From: Acidobacteriota bacterium
GTDB lineage: Bacteria; Acidobacteriota; Terriglobia; Bryobacterales; Bryobacteraceae
Direction: 5' to 3'
Assembly: GCA_016871135.1 (NCBI GenBank)
Contig: VFZQ01000113.1
Location: forward strand, 1-10,487
DNA length: 10,487 bases
Numbering within the stretch: position 1 is the first letter of the stretch; each line of letters opens with the position of its first letter. The position numbers and the translations under genes are program-made. Positions 5,134 through 10,487 of this stretch are shown here, piece by piece. The notes under the pieces are model-generated. The model worked only from the letters and a program-made list of their open reading frames with translations, ran no database searches and had not been told where the DNA came from.

Positions 5134-6617
5134 AGCGGGTTGTCGAAGTCGAAGCCGAACATGCGGGGGTTCTCGCCGATTACCGCGGCCGACGTGATGT
5201 AGAACACGTAGTCATACGTTTCCTTCGGCAGTTTGTCGCGGTACTTCGTCAGGATCTGCCAGAAGTTGCGCTCGCGCGGATTGGCAGGCAGAGTCTTCAG
5301 CAACGGAATTACTTTGTGCTCGCCCCAGTTGTAGGAGGCCATCACAAGCAGGCCGGACGCTTGCGCTTCGGTCGAGTAGATGTCCTTGATGTAGCGCGAT
5401 GCCGCGACGGTGGCCTTGCGCCAGTTGTGGCGGTCGTCGGCGGGATCGGGGCGCGGCTCTTCGACCAGCGGGCCCATCGTCAGGCCGTACTGCACGCCGG
5501 TCTTCGGAATGAACTGCCACATGCCCTTGGCGTAGCCCATGTACGTCTGCGGGCCGCTGATGAACTCTTCGAAGTTGCTCTCCTGCATCGCGAGGTAGAA
5601 GAACTGCGGCGGCAGACCGCGATCGAGAAACTCGCGCGCGATGGTTGGCGTGTAGTTGTTGTCCTTCGCGCGCGTCAGCGCAATTCTGAAGCGCGGGGAC
5701 GACTTCCAGTAGCCGATGTACTTCTTGATTTCGTCGAGGAATTCCGGCGGGGCGTTCAACTCGCACTCGCCGAAGATGCGAGTGACGCGGAAGATCAGCT
5801 TCTCCTCTTCGGTGAGTTTCTTGTCGTGATCTTTAATGCCGTCGAGATACCGGTTGTACTGCTCTTCCATCTGCCGCCGCCGTTCGCGGAACTTGCGGAT
5901 CTGATCGGCCCCTTGCGTGCCGGTAGAATCGGCCACGAGCTTTTCGACGTTGGCGATGTCGACGTCGAGCGACTTCATCGAATAGAACAGCTCTTGCGCC
6001 ATCGACGACTGCTTGCGAACTTGTTGGTCGCGGTAATAGGCGAAACCACCCACACCGGCAAGCAACACGACCAGCGCCGCAACGACCCACAGATACTTGA
6101 AGCGCTGTTTCTTCTGCACCTGGGTGAACGCTTTGCGGATCATCATGGTGCGTTCGCCGACCGGCGAGCCATCGTCTTTGTTGGTGAGGTAGCGTTCGGC
6201 GTAGCTTTGAATGACTTGTGTTTGCCCGCCAACGACTGGCGCGGGTTCGGGCTTCTGCGCGATGGGCAGCTGCGCCGATGGCATCGCCGCGATCGCTTCG
6301 ACGATGATCTGCACCATTGGTCCTTCGGCGCCGAGGCGCATCTGCACCGCATGGCCAATCGCGACCGTCTGTACGCGCTGGCCGTCGATCCAAATTCCGT
6401 TGGCGCTGTTGTTGTCCTGAATCCACCACTGGCCGTTTGCGTAGGCGATGGTGCAATGCTGGCGGCTGACGTGCGGGTTTTCGAAACGGACTTCGCAGCC
6501 CTCGATGCGGCCAATCTTGAAGGTATCGTTGAAACGATACTCGATCATCTGCGACGGGTCGATACCGATGCGCAATCGCAACGCGGGTGCGCCGTAGTTG
6601 GGGAAGGTGTTGGACAC
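5112..6617 (-). CDS. FHA domain - transmembrane - SLT lytic transglycosylase fusion protein
   Basis: A 501-residue protein with three parts. Residues about 12-108 are a forkhead-associated (FHA) phosphothreonine-binding domain: IGR (35-37), HVSRQHC with S51 and H54 (49-55), and the NNSANG turn (69-74). A Pro/Ala-rich linker follows. Residues 175-195 form one membrane helix after basic KKQRFK, so FHA should be cytoplasmic and the rest periplasmic. Residues about 200-275 are charged and probably coiled-coil. Residues about 330-485 are an SLT/MltD-like lytic transglycosylase domain: PPQFFYLAMQES with catalytic E346, AKGMWQFIPKTGVQYGL (363-379), ASYNWGE (427-433) and YDYVFYITSAAVIGENP (468-484). 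It should cleave peptidoglycan between MurNAc and GlcNAc. The GTG start is fixed by an in-frame TAG two codons upstream. Its TAG overlaps the TAA of the convergent gene. Control of the enzyme by Ser/Thr kinase signals is inferred. Confidence 0.93.
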   Translation of the reverse strand: MSNTFPNYGAPALRLRIGIDPSQMIEYRFNDTFKIGRIEGCEVRFENPHVSRQHCTIAYANGQWWIQDNNSANGIWIDGQRVQTVAIGHAVQMRLGAEGPMVQIIVEAIAAMPSAQLPIAQKPEPAPVVGGQTQVIQSYAERYLTNKDDGSPVGERTMMIRKAFTQVQKKQRFKYLWVVAALVVLLAGVGGFAYYRDQQVRKQSSMAQELFYSMKSLDVDIANVEKLVADSTGTQGADQIRKFRERRRQMEEQYNRYLDGIKDHDKKLTEEEKLIFRVTRIFGECELNAPPEFLDEIKKYIGYWKSSPRFRIALTRAKDNNYTPTIAREFLDRGLPPQFFYLAMQESNFEEFISGPQTYMGYAKGMWQFIPKTGVQYGLTMGPLVEEPRPDPADDRHNWRKATVAASRYIKDIYSTEAQASGLLVMASYNWGEHKVIPLLKTLPANPRERNFWQILTKYRDKLPKETYDYVFYITSAAVIGENPRMFGFDFDNPLANVDKR

Positions 6618-6640
6618 GGTCTATTGAGGCCCCGAACTGT

Positions 6641-6668
6641 TGCCTGGAGGCAGTATAGCAGGTGCTAT
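6641..6668. promoter_or_regulatory. Divergent control region: extended -10 and two adjacent dyads
   Basis: Read leftward, TGC-TATACT (6660-6652) is an extended -10 for the FHA-SLT gene, with a start expected near 6645 and a leader of about 28 bases. Two short dyads lie here, each centred on GG: TGCCT-GG-AGGCA (6641-6652) and ATAGCA-GG-TGCTAT (6655-6668). Their centres are 15 bases apart. One covers the predicted start site and the other covers the ATG of the rightward small gene, so a protein bound here could control both. No -35 is convincing. Confidence 0.4.
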
Positions 6669-6873
6669 GATGTCGCCAATGGAACCGGAACAGGCGCAGT
6701 GGCTGGCGGTGATTTTGCTGCTCGCGGGATTGCGCTATTACGACAAGCGCCTTGATGATCTCAAGGACTTGATGCGTGTCGAGATGGACAAGGCGAAGCT
6801 GGAACTACGGTTCGAACGGCGGGCGCGCGAACAGCGGATTTTGAGAACTCTCGCTGTGGTCACTAAGGTTTGA
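6667..6873 (+). CDS. Small single-pass membrane protein with basic amphipathic tail
   Basis: A 68-residue protein from ATG 6667 (an immediately following ATG at 6670 and one at 6679 are alternatives). AGG at 6660-6662, four bases before the ATG, is a minimal Shine-Dalgarno. A TTG at 6640 would extend it upstream through the control region and is not favoured. Residues about 10-23 (QWLAVILLLAGLRY) make a short membrane helix. The remainder is a highly charged helix (DKRLDDLKDLMRVEMDKAKLELRF, Arg-rich toward the end) that could form a coiled coil in the cytoplasm. The family is not recognised. It is divergent from the FHA-SLT gene across 49 bases, so joint regulation is plausible. Its 3' end overlaps the convergent gene at 6863 by 11 bases. 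Confidence 0.6.
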   Translation: MMSPMEPEQAQWLAVILLLAGLRYYDKRLDDLKDLMRVEMDKAKLELRFERRAREQRILRTLAVVTKV

Positions 6874-7279
6874 TTGGTGGCGGTGTGTCGAGCCGCGTCC
6901 CGGCCGGACTTTCCTTCGCAGGATTCCTCAGTTCTTCGATTACGCGCACCCTGCACGCACTGAACTTGTTCGCATCACCACTCCAAGTTCGATCAAAGGC
7001 GCAGAACATCGCGGATCGAATCGGAACAGCCTCAGTTGCGGGCTCATCGAAGAACTCATTGACGAATCGAACTATGACGGCCTCTCGAATACTCTCACCA
7101 ACTACTTTCCGAGCGTCCGTACCATCCAAAAATCCAGCAACATAGACGGTGCGCTGATTCTTGTCGAGCATAGCCCAAAAACGGCCATTCAAGTATCCGT
7201 TCGTCGACAATTTGGCAGGATCGCCCTGCCACGATTGACTACCTAGCGCTAGGCCGAAGATAATAATAAGCTTACGCAT
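6863..7279 (-). CDS. Unknown small secreted protein of lower GC
   Basis: A 138-residue protein. MRKLIIIFGLALGSQS is a signal peptide with likely cleavage around residues 16-18, so the product should be periplasmic or secreted. The mature part contains NGRFWAMLDKNQRTVYVAGFLDG (31-53), an N-G-x2-W ... Y-x-x-G-F-x-x-G pattern I associate with small uncharacterised secreted helical proteins, and two cysteines (C93, C109) that could form a disulfide. The C-terminus is Pro-rich (DTPPPIKP). No function can be assigned. A hand count over 6961-7200 gives 120 G/C in 240 bases (50%), clearly below sampled neighbours (57-68% in two 60-base samples of the DUF885 gene). A weak AGGGAG lies 9 bases before the ATG. 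It faces the small membrane protein gene and overlaps it by 11 bases. Confidence 0.75.
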   Translation of the reverse strand: MRKLIIIFGLALGSQSWQGDPAKLSTNGYLNGRFWAMLDKNQRTVYVAGFLDGTDARKVVGESIREAVIVRFVNEFFDEPATEAVPIRSAMFCAFDRTWSGDANKFSACRVRVIEELRNPAKESPAGTRLDTPPPIKP

Positions 7280-7303
7280 TGGGCGACGCTCCCTTCGTAA
7301 CTG

Positions 7304-7309
7304 ATTCTA
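7304..7309 (-). promoter_or_regulatory. -10-like TAGAAT before the secreted orphan gene
   Basis: Read leftward, TAGAAT at 7309-7304 matches TATAAT at 5 of 6. The hexamer 17 bases upstream reads CCGGCA, only 3 of 6 to TTGACA. It would give a leader of about 18 bases containing the AGGGAG. The rest of the 154-base gap 7280-7433 shows no gene and no clear terminator for the tRNA. Confidence 0.35.
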
Positions 7310-7433
7310 TCAATTCTCAGCGTTGCTGCCGGAGCGATCCCTTCGCCCGGTAACTCCGGACAGTGGAAATGTATTCGTAGCGACCACCGCTGCAGTTCGC
7401 CTTTTCGGAAACTAGCGACGGTGCTTAAAATTC

Positions 7434-7510
<77 letters not shown>

Positions 7511-7517
7511 ACACTTC

Positions 7518-7527
7518 TATTCTAAAT
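7518..7527. promoter_or_regulatory. Overlapping divergent -10 elements between tRNA-Arg and the DUF885 gene
   Basis: The 31-base gap contains TATTCTAAAT (7518-7527). Rightward it offers TATTCT, 18 bases before the ATG at 7542; leftward the same bases give TAGAAT (7524-7519), 8 bases before the tRNA 5' end. Two polymerases could not use both at once. No -35 was found for either direction; for the tRNA the -35 would fall inside the DUF885 start region. Confidence 0.35.
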
Positions 7528-7541
7528 GCGATCCTGTCCCT

Positions 7542-9218
7542 ATGCGCGCCGTTCTTTGTTTCGCCTTGATCGCCCTTGCCGCCTGCTCTTCCAAACCGAC
7601 CGACACCTTCGCCAAGTTCGAAGAGGACTACTGGAACGAATGGTTCCGCACTTTCCCTTCGTCGGCCACCGGCGTGGGCATTCACGACTACGACGGCCAG
7701 CTTGAAGACCTCTCCGCGGACGCCGTCGCCAAGCGCGTTGCCTACTTGAACGCCGCGCACGACCGGCTCGCCGCGTTGCCTGCCGGCGGAAACATCGACG
7801 CCGAAATTCTCGACACCGCCATTCACGCCGAGCTCATGGAACTCACCGAAACGCGAAGCTGGAAGACGAACCCGATGGGCTACGTCGGCGCGCCCGGCGG
7901 TGCGATCGACGTGCTGATGAAGCGTAACTTCGCGCCGCCGGCCGAGCGGCTGCAATCGGTCATCGCGCGCCTCGAAAAGGTTCCGGGCGTGCTCGCGGCG
8001 ATGAAGGTTAACGTCTCCAATCCGCCCAAAGAGTTCACTGACCTTGCAACGCGCATGGCGTCCGGTTCGGTCGGCTTTTTCAAGAACACCGTCGCCGCAT
8101 GGGCCAAGGACGCAGCCAAGGACGACGCCGCGCTGCTCGCGAAATTCACGGCTGCCAACAATGCCGCCGCGGCCGCGATGGAAGATGCCGCCAAGTGGCT
8201 CAAGGACGATTTGTCGAAACGCTCGACCGGCAGCTATGCGATCGGCGCGGCGGCGTTTTCGAAGAAGCTTGCGCTCGAAGAGATGATCGACGATCCGCTC
8301 GATAAAATCCTCGCGATCGGCGAGGCGAATCTTGAAAAGGACTACAAGGACTTTGTCGAAACCGCCAATCTCATCGACCCGAAGAAGACGCCCGCGCAGG
8401 TGATGCACGACATCTCGAACGACCATCCGTCCGAGACGGATCTCATCCCCGCCACGCGCCGCACACTCAAGGGTATTCAGCAGTTTTTGATCGACAAGAA
8501 AATCATCGACCTGCCCACGATGAATCTGCCGCTGGTCGAGGAGACGCCGCCCTACGCGCGGTCGGGCAGCTTCGCGTCGATGGACACGCCCGGCGCGTAT
8601 GAGTCGAAGGCGAAGGAGGCGTTCTATTACGTCACGCCTGTCGAGAAGGACTGGGACGCCAAACACAAAGAGGAACACCTACGGCTGTACAACAAGCCGG
8701 TGATGGAGGTGATAACAATTCACGAAGCGTTCCCCGGCCACTACGTGCAGTTCATCTACGCGCCGCAGTTCCCGACGAAAACTCGCAAGCTCTACTGGTG
8801 CTCATCGAATGCCGAAGGTTGGGCGCACTACACCGAGCAGATGATGATCGAAGAAGGCTACGGAGCGGGCGATCCGAAATTGAAGCTGGCGCAGTTGCAC
8901 GAGGCGCTCTTAAGAGACGCGCGCTACGTCGTCGGCATTAAGCTGCACACGCGCGGCATGACCGTGGAAGAGGGTGCGAAGCTGTTCGTCGACCGCGCGA
9001 TGCAAGAGCCGGCCAATGCCTACGAAGAAGCGCGCCGGGGCGCGTACAACCCGACGTATCTCTACTACACGCTCGGCAAGCTCGAAGTGTACAAGCTGCG
9101 CGAGGAGTACCGAAAGAAGAAAGGCGCGGAGTTCAAATTGAATGAATTCCATGCCGACTTCGTTAAGCAGGGTGCGATTCCGATCAAGCTGATCCAGAAG
9201 CTGATGCTGGGGGCTTAA
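7542..9218 (+). CDS. DUF885 family lipoprotein, metallopeptidase-like
   Basis: A 558-residue protein of the DUF885 family (PF05960), near the usual length of 550-600. Residues 1-15 are a lipoprotein signal with lipobox LAAC and acylated C15, followed by SSKPTD. No Asp at +2 directs inner-membrane retention, so outer-membrane sorting is plausible. The N-terminal half is helical with Ala/Lys-rich stretches. The C-terminal half holds HEAFPGHYVQ (394-403), a H-E-x4-H zinc-site-like motif, then EGWAHYTEQM with E425 and RDARYVVGIKLHTRGM (458-473). This is the arrangement typical of DUF885 and of gluzincin-like peptidases. Peptidase activity is a family inference; the substrate is unknown. There is no Shine-Dalgarno before the ATG. 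Its TAA (9216-9218) is interlocked with the cimA stop. It starts 31 bases from the divergent tRNA. Confidence 0.93.
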   Translation: MRAVLCFALIALAACSSKPTDTFAKFEEDYWNEWFRTFPSSATGVGIHDYDGQLEDLSADAVAKRVAYLNAAHDRLAALPAGGNIDAEILDTAIHAELMELTETRSWKTNPMGYVGAPGGAIDVLMKRNFAPPAERLQSVIARLEKVPGVLAAMKVNVSNPPKEFTDLATRMASGSVGFFKNTVAAWAKDAAKDDAALLAKFTAANNAAAAAMEDAAKWLKDDLSKRSTGSYAIGAAAFSKKLALEEMIDDPLDKILAIGEANLEKDYKDFVETANLIDPKKTPAQVMHDISNDHPSETDLIPATRRTLKGIQQFLIDKKIIDLPTMNLPLVEETPPYARSGSFASMDTPGAYESKAKEAFYYVTPVEKDWDAKHKEEHLRLYNKPVMEVITIHEAFPGHYVQFIYAPQFPTKTRKLYWCSSNAEGWAHYTEQMMIEEGYGAGDPKLKLAQLHEALLRDARYVVGIKLHTRGMTVEEGAKLFVDRAMQEPANAYEEARRGAYNPTYLYYTLGKLEVYKLREEYRKKKGAEFKLNEFHADFVKQGAIPIKLIQKLMLGA

Positions 9219-9228
9219 ACACCCCAGC
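9206..9228. terminator. Inverted repeat over the interlocked stops of the DUF885 gene and cimA
   Basis: GCTGGGG (9206-9212) and CCCCAGC (9222-9228) form a perfect 7-bp, GC-rich stem with a 9-base loop that contains TTAA, the overlapping stop codons of both genes. The hairpin is equally stable in both transcripts, as a bidirectional terminator would require. Neither side has a T-tract, so it may act as a 3'-end stabiliser or Rho-related stop, or simply reflect the codons used. Confidence 0.45.
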
Positions 9229-10487
9229 AGTAATCTTCAACAGCCTTCTCAATCGCGTCGTTCTTATCTGCCAGCCGCATTAACTCCAGCCTGATCGCAT
9301 CGACCAACGCCTTCCACGACGCTTCGATCACGTTGTCGGAAACACCGACCGTCGCCCAGGAGCGCTTGTGATCGGACCACTCGATCAACACGCGCACCTT
9401 CGCGGCTGTGCCCTTTTTCGAGTCGATCACCCGCACCTTGTAATCGGTCAATTTCACGTTGGCGATGGCTGGATACTGGCCCACCAGACACTGGCGCAAA
9501 CACAGGTCGAGCGCGTTGACGGGCCCGTTACCCACCGATGTTTCGGTGTGCAATCCGTCCTGCGCTTGCAGCGAAACGGTGGCCATTGTCAGCGATCCGC
9601 CGCTGCGGCCCATCTTGGTGACGACATCAAAACTCACGACATCGAAGAAGTTCTTGCCGGGATTCAGCGCCTCGCGGACCATCAACTCGAAGGTGCCTTC
9701 AGCGGCTTCCAACTCGTAGCCCTCGAACTCCATCTGCTTGATTTTTTCAAGCATCGTCTTGCGCGAGTTCTCGTCGAGCTTGTCTTCGAGCCCGTGCTCC
9801 TTCAGGCGATAGAGAATGTTGCTGCGGCCCGATAGATCGCTCACCAGCACGCGCTGGCGATTGCCCACCCACTCCGGCCGCACGTGTTCGTACGTCGCCG
9901 AATCCTTCATCACCGCGCTCACATGCACGCCGCCCTTGTGCGCGAACGCGCTCTGGCCGACGTAGGCTTGTCCGTACGGGATTTGCAAATTCGCAAGCTC
10001 GGCGATGAAGCGCGCGACCGACGTCAGTCCGGTCAGCTTATCGCGCCCGATTGTCGTGTGCCCGTGCTTCAATTCGAGGTTGGCGATGATCGACGCCAGA
10101 TTCGCATTGCCGCAGCGTTCGCCGTAGCCATTCATGCAGCCTTGCACGTGCGTCACACCGGCTTCGACCGCCGCCAACGCATTTGCCACCGCGACATCGG
10201 AGTCGTTGTGCGGATGAATTCCGATCACCCCGTCGAACTGGGCACGGACGACCGCGACGGCCTCGACCAGCTTCGACGGCACCGTGCCGCCGTTTGTATC
10301 GCACAGGCACAACACATCGGCGCCCGCGTCCTTGGCCGCTTGCAGCGTCTGCAATGCGTATTCCGGATTGGCCAAGTAGCCATCGAAGAAGTGCTCGGCG
10401 TCGTAGACCACCTCGCGCCCGTGCTTCTTCAAATAGGCCACCGTGTCGTGAATGATCTTCAAATTCTCGTCGAGCGTGATGCCCAAC
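9215..10487 (-). CDS. cimA: Citramalate synthase CimA, 5' end off right edge
   Basis: The C-terminal 424 or so residues of a citramalate synthase (CimA type, alpha-isopropylmalate/homocitrate synthase superfamily). It condenses pyruvate and acetyl-CoA to (R)-citramalate, the first step of the threonine-independent route to isoleucine. About 100 N-terminal residues are missing. Fragment positions: YDAEHFFDGY (28-37), LCDTNGGTVPSKL (61-73), the metal-binding GIHPHNDSDVAVAN (89-102), NGYGERCGNANLASI (119-133), AFAHKGGVHVSAV (180-192), then a C-terminal LeuA-type regulatory domain from about 280 with VGNGPVNALD and SDNVIEASWKALVDAI. The DAEHFFDGY and C-terminal signatures favour CimA over LeuA or homocitrate synthase. 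A TTG at 10486 is an internal Leu codon, not the start. The C-terminal domain normally senses isoleucine. The gene converges on the DUF885 gene, sharing the four bases TTAA. Confidence 0.95.
   Translation of the reverse strand, partial: LGITLDENLKIIHDTVAYLKKHGREVVYDAEHFFDGYLANPEYALQTLQAAKDAGADVLCLCDTNGGTVPSKLVEAVAVVRAQFDGVIGIHPHNDSDVAVANALAAVEAGVTHVQGCMNGYGERCGNANLASIIANLELKHGHTTIGRDKLTGLTSVARFIAELANLQIPYGQAYVGQSAFAHKGGVHVSAVMKDSATYEHVRPEWVGNRQRVLVSDLSGRSNILYRLKEHGLEDKLDENSRKTMLEKIKQMEFEGYELEAAEGTFELMVREALNPGKNFFDVVSFDVVTKMGRSGGSLTMATVSLQAQDGLHTETSVGNGPVNALDLCLRQCLVGQYPAIANVKLTDYKVRVIDSKKGTAAKVRVLIEWSDHKRSWATVGVSDNVIEASWKALVDAIRLELMRLADKNDAIEKAVEDYCWGV

Noticed and set aside
6640..6666. TTG at 6640 as start of the small membrane protein
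   Set aside because: It would place coding sequence over the dyads and the promoter of the divergent gene; ATG 6667 has an AGG at suitable spacing.
5316..6755. Long open frame on the + strand, about 479 codons, opposite the FHA-SLT gene
   Set aside because: It is antisense to a gene with clear domain motifs; its translation is rich in Arg, His, Leu and Val with no recognisable domain, as expected from the complement of high-GC codons.
10484..10486. TTG near the right edge as a start codon for cimA
   Set aside because: The residues there match the interior of the catalytic barrel; CimA proteins have about 100 more N-terminal residues.

Overview
The window looks like chromosomal housekeeping DNA from a soil-type Acidobacteriota, most likely the Solibacteres/Bryobacterales group. 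This is inferred from the moderately high GC, from the kinds of protein present (small secreted Cys-containing protein, Tat-tagged TIM-barrel protein, DUF885 lipoprotein, citramalate synthase) and from the near absence of Shine-Dalgarno sequences. No similarity search supports the assignment. No phage, IS, CRISPR, secretion or defence cluster is visible.

Layout, left to right. (1) Positions 1-232: 5' part of a leftward gene with a helix-turn-helix-like segment, divergent from a small secreted protein with a Cys/His motif (311-622). (2) 605-2417, leftward: a tightly coupled operon ruvX - mltG - unknown helical protein, joined by ATGA stop/start overlaps. (3) 2486-5115, rightward: AI-2E-type exporter, TIM-barrel sugar-phosphate-isomerase-like protein with a twin-arginine signal, and an abutting membrane-anchored unknown protein. 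(4) 5112-6617, leftward: a three-part protein with a cytoplasmic FHA domain, one membrane helix and a periplasmic lytic transglycosylase (SLT) domain. It is divergent from a tiny membrane protein (6667-6873). (5) 6863-7510, leftward: a secreted orphan protein of visibly lower GC, then tRNA-Arg(UCU). (6) 7542-9218, rightward: DUF885 lipoprotein with a HExxxGH-type motif. (7) 9215-10487, leftward: 3' four-fifths of citramalate synthase (cimA).

Two genes act on peptidoglycan. MltG, an endolytic transglycosylase, terminates growing glycan strands. The FHA-SLT protein could let a phosphothreonine signal in the cytoplasm reach a periplasmic glycan-cutting domain, and it is the most distinctive item here. 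RuvX is a nucleic-acid enzyme frequently found beside mltG. cimA feeds isoleucine synthesis from pyruvate.

Two architectural traits recur. All four convergent gene pairs overlap at their 3' ends, two of them with interlocked stop codons inside an inverted repeat. Several genes have a -10-like element only 8-13 bases before the start codon and no Shine-Dalgarno, which suggests leaderless or near-leaderless mRNAs.
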